The notes: generated from the sequence alone by a model not told the origin. A stretch of 64,000 bases of DNA from Enoplolaimus lenunculus (GCA_030248215.1 JASANG010001329.1:434001-498000); one strand, 5' to 3'; positions 22,471 through 42,465 are shown, numbered from the stretch's first letter. Numbers and translations are program-made.

Positions 22471-22594
22471 TAATATAACTTATAGTTGAAACATTTTAAG
22501 GCTGGATATAGAATGATCAGGACATGTCATAGGGAGCCAAAATGTATATGTTAACCCTTTCTACACATGAATATTTCCAATTTCATATGAGATG

Positions 22595-22705
22595 TATTTT
22601 CAAGGTAAGATTCGAACCCCAGTCACACGGGTGGGAGGCGTTTACGATGACCACTGAGCTATAGGAGCTTGACGCTCGAGCCCGAGCAGACTCTCACGTC
22701 TTGTG
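22595..22705 (-). repeat. tRNA-derived SINE, best copy
   Basis: The minus strand shows a leader AAGACGTGAGAGTCTGCTCG, then GAGCGTCAAGCTCC, a good A box (TAGCTCAGTGGTCATCG) and a good B box (GGGGTTCGAATC). The T-arm and anticodon arm do not pair fully, so a SINE head is preferred to a tRNA gene. Confidence 0.6.
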
Positions 22706-23480
22706 GAGATTTTGCACTGCGCGCATATGTTATAAATGTCAAACACTGCCACAGTGTGTGTGTATTGCTCGTACATTATTGTATTCAGTTGCTCATAGTA
22801 TACTCTATGAGTGAAAGGGTTAAAATTTTCACAATCCGATTATTTTCGGATAAATGCCAGCTGAAGAAAGCTTGGCCATAGAATTGTATCCAAACAATAT
22901 CAACATACCGCATACATGGGACCTAAATATGCTGCATTTATAGCTCTGTGTTATCATCTTTTGTGAACGTATACGTTGCTTCAAAGCATGGTATGCATAG
23001 AAGGAATTAGTATAATATTCAGCTGAACCTTAATTAGCAAATTGAAATTTTGAGTAAGTACCTAATTTCGCCTCACCACCGGCTCTTTGTTGAACTCTGG
23101 CTCCGGTATTTTTGCTTCAGTTGCATCATGCAATGCAAATTAGCGACCGCTGGCAATATTTAGACTTTCGTTAACCATTCACCTGGTGATGCCATGTTTG
23201 GTGACTTGTTTACGCTGTTAATTCCTGTCTAGTAAAATGGTTTAGCTAGTTATCAATTTTGTGTTTGTTTTTAAGATAGTCAATATAAAAAGCATTCCAA
23301 ACGCCATAATGACAAAACAAATAATGGTTATTAACCAGATAATATAGGTCAAAATTTACTCAGTTATTACTATTTTTTATTTCGTCTTTTTGGGTCCGAA
23401 GGGAGAACACTTTCGCACATTAGAAAATTCGTTAAAATTTACAAAAATTGAGCATAAAACGATCACGGAAGGTAGTCCAA

Positions 23481-23604
23481 AATACAAATGTGCACAATAT
23501 TTAAAAAGGACCATTCGGACTTATTAACACAGCACGTTTTACAATACAAATGTGCACAATATTTAAAAAGGACCATTCGGACTTATTAACACAGCACGGT
23601 TTAT
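23481..23604. repeat. Tandem duplication, 62-bp unit
   Basis: AATACAAATGTGCACAATAT starts at 23481 and again at 23543; the two units are nearly identical. Confidence 0.9.
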
Positions 23605-23610
23605 TTATTA

Positions 23611-23881
23611 GGGTGTACTAGAGGTTAAAAATACCAGAACCTGAGGTCAGCAACACTATCGGAGCCGCAAGTGACGTAAAACTATGTAGCATTGCCACAA
23701 ATCCGGACTTTAGAATATTTTTATGACATGCCGACAATTTTTGTCCTCAAAATTGTACGAAAACTTTTATCCAAACGCACCGAGCGACGAAACTTCCGGC
23801 AAAATTTCTACAAGAGCTTGAGCCAGATTTCGATTTTCTGACGAAGGCGGAGCTGGAGGTACAGCTCCGATTGTACCCTGT
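23611..23881. mobile_element. hAT-like MITE, family C relative
   Basis: TAGGGTGTACTAGAGG at the left; GCTCCGATTGTACCCTG at the right. TTTATTTA and TTTATTTG beside the ends are a likely 8-bp duplication. Scattered CCGGAAC/GGAGC words resemble family C. Confidence 0.5.
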
Positions 23882-24114
23882 TTATTTGCAGATACTAAAT
23901 CAATTAATGGTCGCACTATAGAGCTTTTCATACAATTAAATTCCACATTGATTGAACAGTATACATTGACTAATTTTGCCCTGGACGCCCCTCTAAAAGT
24001 AACATTGGCCGACGACTGTTTAGCCTAATTGTCCTCTAAAAACCTTAAAACTTGACTTAACACTTTTATTTGGTTGACGAAATAATTTTGTATGTTTGTT
24101 TATTGCGTAACATT

Positions 24115-24525
24115 CACGGTGAAACAGGAATTCCTGTTCCGGTATGGCAATCCTGTATTTTTCACTATCCGGTTCCGGTAAGAAATCCGGTATTTTTTCG
24201 CCGGAATTTTCCGGTATTGAAAATTTAACAAAAATTGGCATATTATATACATATTCTAACTTAATATATATTTATCTGAAATTCTCCGAGCGTGTATTGC
24301 CAAAATTTTCAATTTGTGCCACACTCCATAATTTATCATAGGTATGTTTCTCTATACCTACTGCATTTGTTTCAGGATTTTGTCATTCTAAATGGTGTGT
24401 TTGCAGCATTAAAAGCGATAAGATAGAGCTTAAAAATGAATTTTTCGGTAACAAATATTTTGTTTTCCGGTTCCGGCATTTTTTAACTTTCCGGTTCGTT
24501 ATTTTATAATTCTGGTTGCACCCTG
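24115..24525. mobile_element. Family C hAT-like MITE with intact target duplication
   Basis: GTAACATT at 24107-24114 and 24526-24533 flanks an element ending TCTGGTTGCACCCTG. The left end (CACGGTGAAACAGG) is diverged from the family C consensus. The interior is rich in CCGGTTCCGG words. Confidence 0.7.
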
Positions 24526-25256
24526 GTAACATTGTATATTAAGTGTTAAAAATTATAACTGTTCTATTATTCGTTCGTTAAAGCTTCACTGTTAGATTAT
24601 TCCTTGCCTACGCTAAGACTTAAGAAAGTGTTCATACTAAACGTTATGCCATGAATACTTAGATGGGCGCACAGTTTTTCCGCATTAATGTAATTAAGCA
24701 AGCTTAAGCTTTAGACTAAATTCTTAGTCGGCTAAACTTCGGAATGCGTTTATAGCAAAGTATCATATTTCAAAGCAACATTGCCCTGCGATTATGTGAG
24801 AATTATACTCAGTTTAGAATTAGCATCTTTTACTAATTGATTAATATCGTGAACTTTTTAAGTAAGAAATGCGTTACAAAAGCCAACAATACAGTTTGTT
24901 CTTTTATAAATATTGCGAAAAGTGTTGACATGAACATAAATATTGCAAAACGTGGTGCTACTATTTGTTCTATAATGAACAAATATTCCAATAATTGGTC
25001 AAGTGATAACTTGTCACAGACAAATTTGGCCCTTAGCATAGGCTTAGTGTGGCAAAAACTAACTCCTCTTTCATCATTTCTTTTCAATCTTTCCCGTTTT
25101 TCAATTTTCGTTTTATTGAATTTTTTTTTCAATTGTTTCAACAATTTTCCACACTTGATATGTTTATTTATGCTGTTAACGCGTTGTTTCATAGGCTTAT
25201 TTTTTGACATCAACGGAATAAATCTTTGAATGTCACCGGCAACATTTCTATCGCAC

Positions 25257-25364
25257 CTGACTAGCCAGCTTTTGAACCTCACTGTCAATATCAGCTTGTA
25301 GTTCCGGAACCACCCCGTAATTAGCGGGTTTATTAAGCGCACGTGGAGGAATAGAATTCCATTT
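25257..25364 (-). CDS. Possible internal exon of an unidentified gene
   Basis: On the minus strand AATTTAG|AAA opens and CAG|GTGCGA closes a 36-codon phase-0/0 segment (NSIPPRALNKPANYG, VVPELQADIDSEVQ). It reads like a proline-containing linker followed by an amphipathic helix. Neighbouring exons could not be assigned. The long minus-strand frame 24833-25342 overlaps it in another frame and is less exon-like. Confidence 0.3.
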
Positions 25365-25967
25365 CTAAATTACTGTCCAAAATTTACCATTAAAATTCGC
25401 AGAAAAATCAGTCAATTGTTAAAACATTCGTTTTCGTAGTGAATTCGTCATTTTAATCGCATTCGGACAAATTGCAGTAGTGCACAGCAGAATCACTGTC
25501 AACAAACACTCCACCTTTTTTCGAATAAAGTTCATACATAAATATACGACGAACTGGTTCGAAAAAAAACTGTCCAGACGCTACCAAAACTTCAACTGAC
25601 ACTGCTAAACGGGACGTATATTCAGCGTATTTTAGATTTCGCGGAACTACAATAGTGGTAGCGTAAGCTTAAGACTAGTTTTTTGCTTAAGTGTGAAAGT
25701 AAGTGTTAAACCAAAGCCTACGCGAAAAATATGTAAAATCTAATGTTACTCAATTCAAGTGCTGTGAGAACTTTGTGACACAGGCTCAGGCAAAATTTGC
25801 CGAGCTCACCCTGCGGTGATTTTCTCCGCCGAGTGCGTCATGCCTTTCAATAATAACCGAACTACTCATGAAAAATACATAGAATAAGTTTATTTTTCAT
25901 ACAAACAACCCTAAAAACACCGCATTTGTTTTCTTCGATCGGTTCAACTATAAATGTCTTACAGAAT

Positions 25968-26359
25968 CTCAAATTTGACCTCTCCAGAGGGTAGGCACCC
26001 CCTTGTTATTCGATTACGGACAGTTATTTATTTTAAACCCACGCTCCGCCAAGCTTCGTTGCTGATATATATCCGACACTGCAACTATCCGTTGAATTAA
26101 AAGTATATTTGTCTTGTGTCAATAGTTTGAGCAATAAAGCAAGGTTATACTTAGGAATGCACTTTCAAATTTTAAGTACGCTTTAAAGTAAATTATTTGG
26201 TCCTGGAGCCATTTATGCGCTACAATTGAGGATAATTGATATTTATGAACTCTGCATGCGGTTTAGGGACTCTATCCGCTTACGGATTCTTATTAGGGAT
26301 ACGGACTCCTATTGATTGAGACTCAAAATGCGGATCCCTTCTTATTCGGATCACTGCAG
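25968..26359. mobile_element. Family B MITE, left-truncated
   Basis: Starts inside the element (TTGACCTCTCCAGAGGGTAG) and runs to TATTCGGATCACTGCAG followed by TA. Confidence 0.7.
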
Positions 26360-27113
26360 TACTTGAGAGCACTAAAATTCTTACGGGAACATGCAAAGAT
26401 GAATATTTAAACACAACAGTATTATACTGTGAAGCCATCAATCTAGAAGACAACGTCCGAATTGGAGGAGGCGGTCCCCAATACCCACTGTGCACTTCCT
26501 TTCTTAAATTGCAAATATAAAGTGCAAAAATTCGATAAAAGCAGGTAGACAATCGTTGATACGCTTATAGTTTATATGTACACTGCGCTTTCGATATTGA
26601 ATATGATTTTGTATAAAATACAAGAATGCAAACTGTATATGATTTTCTAAAATACAAGAATGCAAACACAAGATTCAAAACTCAAAAATATGGGAACAAA
26701 AAATAAATATTTGCGCAAGTTTGTCATCCAATCAACCACAGATCGTGAGCAAGAAGTTGAGTTCTGCGCGGTGCATCTCATAATTTATATACCGTTAAAT
26801 TAAATCTAAAGATTGTTTAAATTAAAGACATAGATTCCGATGTCAATAATTGAAAACAGAATCTGACATTCGTTAGTTGAAATATTTGCACTATTATTTT
26901 TCGGGTTTTAAGCACTTTTATCAGGGATTCCTGAAAACTATAACAAAGCTTATCACTTTGATTTCTACCAACTACGTATATCGACAAGGCAAGTAATATG
27001 GGAAAAAAAGAAACATGTATTTATTTAAGAATACAGAATATTTCAAAAATAAACGAAATGGCTATCATACCATTGGAATGACAAACTGCGTTTAAGTGAA
27101 AATTAAAAGAGAC
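26360..27113. other. Intergenic, no feature seen
   Basis: AT-rich; a short imperfect duplication (AAAATACAAGAATGCAAAC) occurs at about 26613-26632 and 26649-26669. Confidence 0.4.
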
Positions 27114-27597
27114 CCATGTATAGAACAGGACCGGAACAATATAGTTTAAGTTATACTTATCCCGGGGCAAGGACTTTAACCACGGCCGGGAATACGCATA
27201 TGGTAACTATTTAGCGGGAAATTTATTTATTGTGTAGTGTGTACAGCAAATAGTGGGAAATTAAAAAAATAAGATGTGCAGTAGTTTCTTGTGATTTGCA
27301 TATTTTGTAACGAAAAATGAGCGTGATAGGATTGTTTTTCATGCCAGTCAATTAAGAGTCGCATATAAAAACTGGCGCACGTTAGGCCTAAACAAATAAC
27401 GTCCTGGCCATGGGCCCCGGTTCCTACCCCGGAACCGGGGCCAGGCCTTGGGGCATCTCTAGTATAAGCATATTCCAATGCCTACGCGCAAGGATGAGCC
27501 TATACCTAAGCATAAGTAAAAAGATTAGTCCAAAACTTTAGCTTACTCTACTACAGTCCAGCAGGAAACATTCCGGGCCTGTTTTAAACATGGGCCA
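27114..27597. mobile_element. Family A MITE split by a GC-rich insert
   Basis: Left part ACCCATGTATAGAACAGGAC; right part from about 27464 with ATAAGCATATTCC, CCTAAGCATAAG and CCTGTTTTAAACATGGGCC. Between them, about 27160-27462, lies a non-family insert whose ends are GC-rich (CCCGGGGCAAGGAC; CCAGGCCTTGGGGC). Confidence 0.55.
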
Positions 27598-28853
27598 TTA
27601 AAGAAGTATACAAAATACCCATGTTACCTATAGGAGCCTTACTGCTAAGCTAAGAAAATAGGTCTAGTTCTGAGCCTTCCAGTGTCTAAGTTTTTAGTCT
27701 CTCGGTCTTCAATGGACAGGCCCCTATAATTAATACGGGTGAACAATACAATAGTCCCAATATTTTTATTCGACGATTCAACATTCACGCACATTGTTCT
27801 CACGAGAGGAGCTACGCCTGCAATAAAACCTTTTAGTACTGACACTGTGTATCAATGTACAATATACACAACATGAAACTGAATTTCTATTCATAAATAT
27901 AGACGTATGCCTGTTTTCAAACAGTACAACACTTCATCTTCATCTTATAACAACAAAAACAATAAATTTCGCTCATAACAGCAGTCGAGACAAAATAGAC
28001 AACTCTTAAATTATATCGACTGAACAAAAAAAAATAAAAAAAATAAGTAAGTATTTCGGTGGGTATGGAGATTCATAAAGGAGTAAAATATTTTCTTATC
28101 ATCAAATTCTTTTCTTATTATCAAAGCATTTTTCACCTGTCGGGGCATAAATGACCGTAGACGAGGGTGACAGTGAAATACACTGAAGTTTCGTACTCAC
28201 CGGAGTTCTCAGCAGAATTGGAAAGGAAAAAAATTTAAATAATCAGCAATTGCAAATTTTAAATGTAAAAAGTTTGTTGGAACCAAATTCAGAAGTTTTC
28301 CTTACAACGAGCACCGATTCCGAATCAATGTGACTATGCTGAAAACGATCCAGGATCTTTACTTTGAAAAATTTCTTTACATACATAAAGGTAATGTTTA
28401 ACATATTAAAACGCCAGCCGTTGGACGTGCAGGCTGAAAACGAATCCAATACAGTTCCGAAACCGCAAATGCTAAATGGTTCAATCAGGCCAAACTCCAT
28501 CAAACAGTTGTTGCTGAGTTTTGATGGATTCATCTTTTTAAAATCCGAATCGGAACCTTCAATTTTTGTCAAATTTGAAACCGAATGCAAACTTTTGTTG
28601 CATGCAGAATATAATCAATTGTAGATCTTTGAAGAAGCCATATCAAGTTTTGATGATTGCTATTGATAAGATAAGCATCTTTATATATGTTTTGGTATAA
28701 GATGTTTTAAAGTAGCCACAGTTTTCATAATCATTTGAGTATTTGAGACGGCTGTTTATGTAAAACAAAAACCGAACTTTTGTTGCCGCCCCGTATTACA
28801 TTACACTAAACAGTTTTTATCGACACACTTATTACAAATATAGTACATGCATA
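27598..28853. other. Kinase 3' flank, no firm gene
   Basis: Opposing frames at 28243-28590 (-) and 28364-28624 (+) overlap; neither shows a domain. A minus-strand frame of 66 codons at 27645-27845 follows an acceptor-like TTTTATTGCAG but has no recognised product. Confidence 0.35.
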
Positions 28854-35542
<6,689 letters not shown>

Positions 35543-36923
35543 GTGGTCTTAGGTTCCTGTCAAAATTTCAAAATCATTTCAGCTGTATTATGTGTACAAA
35601 ATCTAGCCGTTTCATGCATAATTTCTACACCACTGCAATGCAAGTCGTGTCGTTTGTTGTTGGGTTTTCCTTGTAGTAAAGGAGCGCAGCTGTCTCGCAC
35701 CAGAGTAAAGCATGTGGCTGACTCCACTACAACACATACTGCTAGCACAAAACTATTTGCATTATTGTAATGTTCGTATATTTGTATTATTTACACCAGG
35801 TTTAACGTCCCACATGATTCTAATTTCTGAGGTCGCTGCAGTGATTCCCAATAAATTCTAAAAATTAGACTTTCTCCAACACTGCGGTTCCCTTCCTATA
35901 TAAAGAATTAGGGGCAGAGTTTGCTCCTCCACTCTCCAGCAATGTAGGAGCCAGCCAGTGTTCAACACAACACGTAGCCCTTATGACTGTTCTGTATTGT
36001 CTTCGGCTACGCACACATTATTAAGCTCGTTGTTTGTATAGGACACAAGAAATATAGTGTACTGAATCAAACAAAACAAGCACCCTAAAATGTTTTGCAC
36101 TGCGCACAAAGTTAAACTTGACAGTACAGTATGTACCTTGCGGAAATGAATCGCAAAAAATATATAGGTACGTAGCGCTAATATGTACAGAAAAAAATCA
36201 AATAGCGCTGAATACGCACTAACTGCGTATATGCAGCTGCATACAAATATATACATAAAGCAGCCATCTTGAATGATTATAAAAACTGCGGCTGCTTAAT
36301 AGCAACTGACGCGACGTATATAAAAATGCTTCTTATCTTAGCAATAACAAACATACATAGTACAAAGATCATTTATTTCCAAGTTATGACCATCTGGCTT
36401 ACTCTTTACTTCATATAATAGGTGCCCTGCAACACACTAGACGCTGTCTCAAGTTTTAACCGCAAAACTATAATATTGCACTGTCCTCCATTTCACACAA
36501 AATTACTGCAAATGAATTTAAACCCACACATTTTATCAATGGCAGATCTAAAAAATAATGAAAAGAGGGCCGCTCGAAATAAAAATCTTGCCAATGCAGA
36601 GAGCGAAATGCCAAACACCATTTTACTGCTAAAACTTAATAAAAATCTAAGAGACACTAACAATATGTACAATGCTGGATACATGATCTGTAGCTAGACA
36701 GTAATCTGATGTCGACTAGTATATACTGGATTGTACGTACGTAAATAATACATAAAAAAATAACTAATCATTTGATCAGTTTCTAACGCGTTAAATAATT
36801 TGTGTATCTCTAAAAAACTACCTTTATTCCAAATCAAATTGCATTTTGAGGCCAAACTTACAATTTTAGAACACGGTTTGTTCCTAAGCCTAGCATGTTA
36901 TGCACCATGCTAAGTTTGGGATC

Positions 36924-36929
<6 letters not shown>
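35543..36929. other. Kinase 5' flank
   Basis: On the minus strand an acceptor-like AAATTTTGACAG ends at 35557, 14 nt before the kinase ATG. No further exon is evident; a plus-strand frame of 91 codons at 36422-36697 is unsupported. Confidence 0.4.

Positions 36930-37019
<90 letters not shown>
36930..37019. repeat. (TA)n microsatellite
   Basis: About 90 bp of almost uninterrupted TA. It could extrude as a cruciform and is prone to length change. Confidence 0.95.
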
Positions 37020-37020
<1 letters not shown>

Positions 37021-37336
37021 CAGAGTGCAACCAGAATTACAATTTACCGGAACCGAATAGTGAAAAATGCATTTCACCAAAAATTTCAATTTAATCTTAT
37101 TTTTTGCTCAATTATTTGTGAAATGACCTTAGTCGAACATAGGTATTTATTTTATTTGTTGTATTTTAGATTTTTATCATCGACTGAAGTGAAATCCACC
37201 ATCAATGGCTTATATTCGGAAAGAAAATTAAAATGAATATTTCGGTGGCACGCATTTTTCACTTACCGTTCTTAATCCGCTAAAATTTTCAAATTCCGGT
37301 TCCGATTTGGTAAATTGTAATGCCGGTTGCACTCTG
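37021..37336. mobile_element. Family C MITE
   Basis: CAGAGTGCAACCAGAATTAC to GTAATGCCGGTTGCACTCTG. The body matches the copy at 43257 (GAAATGACCTTAGTCGAACA; ATCGACTGAAGTGAAATCC). It abuts the (TA)n tract. Confidence 0.8.
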
Positions 37337-37764
37337 CTGTAGACATTATGTATATATCCGATAAGATTAAAAAGGATTTCAGAACTGGAGCCCGATGTCG
37401 ATTTTCTACCAAATACATACACAACAAGTTGTTAAGATTGTTAAATATCCATACCTGATGGTTTGGTACTGCCATATTCCAAGACCATATAACACCAGCT
37501 GCATAAGGTAACGTTTATGCACAAAATCTCTAATTGTATATATACAAGAATACAACCTTAAAAATATACGTATATACTGATACTATTAGTTAATGTAAAA
37601 TAAGAGGCAGGGTTCCACGGGAATTTCTGTTCCGACCGGAATTCGTGCAAAAATAGATTCATGTTCCTGTATACGGCATTGTAGTCGAAGTTCACACCTT
37701 TTATTGTACGAGTGATGAAAACGAAAGAGAAATTGTTCACAAATTACCTTAAGGCACGTTTTCA

Positions 37765-38015
37765 ATGGGATTATTACAAACCTACAAATTTTGCACTAAA
37801 TCATTCTGTTCCGTGTACTTTTTGACTAAAAATTTCCACGGTAACGTGACCCGGCTACGTAAACTTATCAAAAAGAAGACTCGTATCCGGGAATTTCCGG
37901 AGAAAGTACTAGGAATAATCGGACCCAGATGCAATTGCAACTCAACCAATTCTTGTTTTCAACGTATTCGTTCAATGTTGTACGAGGTCAAGGAGCGATC
38001 AGATATAAATTTGAG
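37765..38015 (+). CDS. Possible exon of an unidentified gene
   Basis: A frame from ATG 37765 ends at TTGAG|GTATGT, a strong donor. It encodes a basic stretch (LRKLIKKKTRIREF) and a cysteine cluster (GPRCNCNSTNSCFQRIRS). No upstream acceptor close by and no recognised domain; part of the 5' half may derive from a transposon. Confidence 0.25.
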
Positions 38016-38738
38016 GTATGTATATATATACCGGAGCATGAAAGTAAATATATTCCAGAACCAATGTTAACCGCATATACATATACGTAGCATCTAAATT
38101 TGCGTACTGCAGGTAGTAGAGTTGACCCTGGAAGGAATTTTTACCGGGCTAATGAATATTAATAGCAGTTTATTGCTAGGCAAACATATTTTTGTTGAAA
38201 AATAAACGTTCAGTCAAATCAAAATTTTCTATATATTTGATGCACTGTAAAGTAAAAATGGATACAAGGGCAGGTTTTATAAAGTTTTTTCATGATCGAA
38301 ACATCAGATTCTCATTCGACTCTAAAAGACGCGTCGAGTAATGAAAATATTACATTAAACACCTGGCCCCGGTTTGTCCACGAAAAATCAAGTGTTGACC
38401 CGGCCCTGAGGCCCGGGGTCCCTGCTGGACCCACTAACATCTTTCATTGTTAGATAAATACTTATGTATATAGTATTTGGTTGCGGAAAAGTTTATAGAA
38501 GAGCGAAAAAATAACGAAAATTGCCAAATAATTTTATACAGCTATAGATTTGCAGTAAAAATAACTACAAACGAAATGACCTAGCACATTCAGTTTGTTA
38601 GCTACGCTTCTTGACTTGCCTGGAAATGCAGTCGCACTCAAATGTCAGCTATTTTAAAACGTAAAAAGTAGTTTTATGATAGCCATCCCCAACCGCAAGT
38701 ATCATGTAAGTATATACCAGTCGCAGTGGGACTAGATG
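38016..38738. other. Intergenic, no feature seen
   Basis: A GC-rich island at 38361-38440 (CTGGCCCCGG; GGCCCGGGGTCC) recalls the insert at 27160 but is too diverged to call. Confidence 0.35.
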
Positions 38739-39565
38739 TATTGAGCGAAGCTCGAACACACTTATGCAATTAATCTAACATGCAAATTAGTTATTAGCTA
38801 ACTATCCATTTCAGGGTGCAACCGGACTTCCGGTTCCGGTAGGGAAATCCGGCACTTTTCATTGTCCGGTTCCGGGAAAAAATCCGGTATTTTTCACCGG
38901 AATTTTACGGTATTTTCGGATTTGAAAATTTTTTCTCATTCGAAAATTTATATTTATTGACATATTATTGTAACTTATTTTTCTAAAATTGTCTGAGCGT
39001 ACATTTCCAAAATTTTCATTTGGTGTCATATAACCAATTAAGCTAATATACAAATTATCCAATTGGCTAACTACTCATATATCGCTTCTGGCGGTCTATA
39101 CAAAAACCCTTCAGTAACTCAAATAATCACTGAATACTGAATTAAGTTAAAACGTTTTAATTTAGCCAATAAATTAAGCATAAATTAAGCTGATATGCAA
39201 AATAGCAAATAGCTAACTTTTCAATTTATCCGTTTTAGAGGTTTGTAACAAATTTTCTCGCACTCCCAAATCTCTTAGAATTGAAATTAGACTGCTTGTA
39301 ACCCCAATAATTAGCAAAAAACCCCTTAGTATTGAAATTACATTGCTTGTAACCGTAACAAGTAGTGAAATATCTTAAAAAGCCTCAATTTAGGCTTAAC
39401 CAATTATGCAAATTAGCCTGTAGCTAATCAACGGCTTACAATTTTAAAACACCAGTGCGAGGTTAATACTTTAGGATGATAGGCTTTCAATCAAAAGTTT
39501 TCTTTCGACCACCCGAGCACAAAATAGAAAACGCTTTGCCGAACTCCGAGCTTCGCTTCGTTCAA
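38739..39565. mobile_element. Family E element, opposite orientation, carrying a family C insertion
   Basis: Starts GTATTGAGCGAAGCTCGAAC and ends GAGCTTCGCTTCGTTCAACC; internal TTAGCTAA/GCAAATTAG words as at 34203 but reversed. At 38813 it is entered by a family C left end (CAGGGTGCAACCGGACTTCC). Confidence 0.6.
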
Positions 39566-40224
39566 CCAGATACGGATGTCGGTTTTTGAAGGATATTAAA
39601 CCAAAATCGGATATCCGGTCACTCTATGAACCGGACATCCGGTTACTATATATATGCACTCAGTTGATACCATGCAAACTATAAGCGGAAATAAGAAAAG
39701 TCCATGTCAAAATCGTACCAAAAGAGAAAGCCGTGGTTTCTGCGCAATATACCAACGAACTTCAACGCTACGTAATGCCATATTAAAAACAAAAATTCTA
39801 AATGCTTTTGGACATGACCGTGGGTATTCACTGGGTCCTGACGGTGTGGGGCGTGCATCAGCCTTATCGCAATATATGGTTTCATTAAAGGCTTAAATCT
39901 CGACTTGGGATAGCCTAAACCGGCGAGCAAATCAAGTTTGCACCACCTCCGCTACGAACCCATAGCGAACGCATTTAGCCCTAAAATCTCAATTAGCCAT
40001 CGAATAAGCTAGTCGGTTGCGGCCCCAGGGTATTGTCAGCGACACGCTGGCGCTCAACCGCGGCTTCCACTTTCACATTTCATTTTGCACCCATTTTCCG
40101 CCAAATTATACAATGTTCATTTTCTGCCTTACGTATGCTTTGTAATATTTGGAGCATTGTGATAAGTTGGGTTATCTAGGTTACGACAGTTTTTAGTTCT
40201 GAGTGCTTGTAGCTGAAAATGAGG
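39566..40224. other. Intergenic, family C debris
   Basis: GGATATCCGGTCACTCTATG and CCGGACATCCGGTTACTAT at 39608-39650 are degenerate family C ends. A plus-strand frame at 39654-39896 has no support. Confidence 0.35.
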
Positions 40225-40309
40225 GGCGTGCTTACGAGGTTTCGATCCCATGACTCATGATCGACAGATTCTCATTCCAGCGCACTACCACTGAGACACA
40301 CCGCTTCAC
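40225..40309 (-). repeat. tRNA-like SINE head
   Basis: The minus strand has an A box (TGTCTCAGTGGTAGTGCGC) and a good B box (GGGATCGAAACCTC). The acceptor ends do not pair, so this is not called as a tRNA gene. Confidence 0.5.
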
Positions 40310-41894
40310 TATTAGCTGCTGACTTTCAGGTTTTTATGCCTTATAAGAACATCAAAATTACACTCATGTATCTTGGTTTTTCAATGTTTTACTGCTGCAG
40401 CATGCGAAGGCAATACATATGCATCAGTGTTTTAACCGATGTGCAGCATCAGTATGAGGTGTTTATTTTGCATCCATGCATTCGTATGTCAGAGGATTAT
40501 TATTCTGGTTTCAATTCGGGCATAGATCTCTAGCGATTTCATTATTATCAGGATAGGCAGTTGCAGCATAGTGCCGGGTGTGTCGAAAAAAGTATTTTAA
40601 TGCATATAAATTTAGGATTGGTACAGGGCTGCGTGTCATATTTGTAGCTTGTAAAATTTATGGTTTAAGTGTCCGAAGGCAAATTTAGCCTGGACAAGCG
40701 TTCGGCTGTATAGTCCTCTTTCAGAACCGATCGGAAACCAAATATATTCCAGTTCGGATCAGTTGAAAGTCCCCCCGTTTCGGGCCAATCTGAGCTTACA
40801 AAGCTGCACAAAATATGCCCAATTCTCAAAAAAATAACCTAGACCAATTTCCGATAATAAAATCTATGTAGCTATGTAGTTACCTTGCAGACGATAATGA
40901 AGAACCAATTAAGTTACTGTTTTTGCTAACGCTTTCATCAATAAATATTGAATAAATCTCACGGTGAAACAATATCAAAAAATACAATTTTCACACCTTG
41001 ACAGCGCTCTGAACTTTCTTAATAGATTAGTGAATACATAACAATCATGCTAATGTTTCCAACCAAAATTGCAAAACATTTCCCAATCAATTTTACCGAT
41101 CTTTACAATAGACTCGCAGGCACCTGACGCTTATTCAAGGTATACTGCCTGAGTAGTGCTACATTTTTACGATAAATTCATGCTCAACGGCATATAATTT
41201 CCAACGAGGTTTGTTGAGCTTTCCACCCATCTTCGAATCAACTCCATAACCGACATGGCAACCGTGACGTACAGTAATTTAGATTGGGAGTTTACTTTCA
41301 TCTAAACTGGTCACATTTACAATTTAAACATTGTAACAAACTGATCTCAAAAGGGAACGTATATTCTTGGCTGGAACGACTGCTGCATCAATACCGACAC
41401 CGCCCTGCGATTATAAACCTTCTAGACTTGCTCTGATTTCATCTAGTGTTTATATACGGCTAATTTTTGTGCTTATTTTAAATTAAGACACATCAACTGA
41501 TTTTGATTACGAGTGCAACAAGAAAGTGTTAGTAGGGGAGCAAAGTTTTCAATGGTGTCACAGTAGCTTTTCCTAACAAATTCTTTTAAAGCAGTAGAAG
41601 AGAATTTCGACCAGCGGGCAAACCTGTTTGTACGAGGGGTGTTGTTTCCTCGTCATAGTAGTTTTGAATATGTCGGTGCTCCCTCTATACTCCTACTTCA
41701 CGAACTGTTACATCAAGTACTTAGCTAACCAAAAGTGTTGTTCTTAAAGTGACATCATTTCATTAAATGTGACGTATGGTAGCTAGTCGAGCGCGAGTTC
41801 AAAAACATTGCGAAATCAACGTTACTTTTGCTGCATGACAGACAAATTGTTTGCTTTGTCGTTGTTCCAAACAGTCTCGGTTCAGTTGGATAGA
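40310..41894. other. Intergenic, no feature seen
   Basis: No coding or repeat structure that I can support, apart from a weak family C-like patch near 40670-40790. Confidence 0.35.
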
Positions 41895-41965
41895 CGGGCT
41901 GCGTGGTGCAGTGGTAGAGTGTTCACTTAAGGATTTGTAGGCTGAGAGTTCGGTAATTTCACATA
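41895..41965 (+). repeat. tRNA-like SINE head
   Basis: GGGCTGCGTGGTGCAGTGGT with an A box (TGGTGCAGTGG) and a decayed B box (GAGTTCGGTAATTTC). Confidence 0.45.
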
Positions 41966-42237
41966 CTTGTATGCCCTAATTTTCACCAAGGTCGCCCCTT
42001 GACCGTCCACCTTACCTTTTACTGGACACCGTGTTCATAGTGCGGCAATTTTTCATTGAGCTCATAGTATGTAAACCTTGACAATCGCCAAAAGTAAACA
42101 ATCGAAGGTAGATTTCGCTTCCGTGGATAAAAAGCTAAAACAGCAGAAAAAGTGACACATCCTTATAAGCCAATCCGCTTCACAATCAACTGCTGAATTC
42201 TTTTTATGCCTTAGAAGAACTTCAAAATTATACATAT

Positions 42238-42345
42238 TGTAGTGACCCGAATAAGAGGCGGGGCAATAACAGGGGAGTTCTTGTTTTGAGTCCCAATCAA
42301 TAAGAGTTCGTATCTTTAATAAAGAGTCCGTAAGCACTTTTAATG
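42238..42345. mobile_element. Family B MITE fragment
   Basis: TGTAGTGACCCGAATAAGAG to AAAGAGTCCGTAAGC, left end only. Confidence 0.65.
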
Positions 42346-42465
42346 CAACGGTAGTTGCGATTAGAGATGCCCCTGTGCCAGGATTTAGCCGTCCGTTTCA
42401 CCAGAGCAACGAAAAGTACATTTCACCGTGAGATTTAGTAGAAGAATGTGTTCGGCTGTTCTCTG

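Noticed and set aside
24833-25342. 169-codon minus-strand lysine-rich protein
   Set aside because: No domain, AT-driven composition, and an overlapping alternative frame at its start is better supported as an exon.
40225-41965. Functional tRNA genes
   Set aside because: A and B boxes are present but acceptor and T arms do not pair; tRNA-derived SINE heads fit better.
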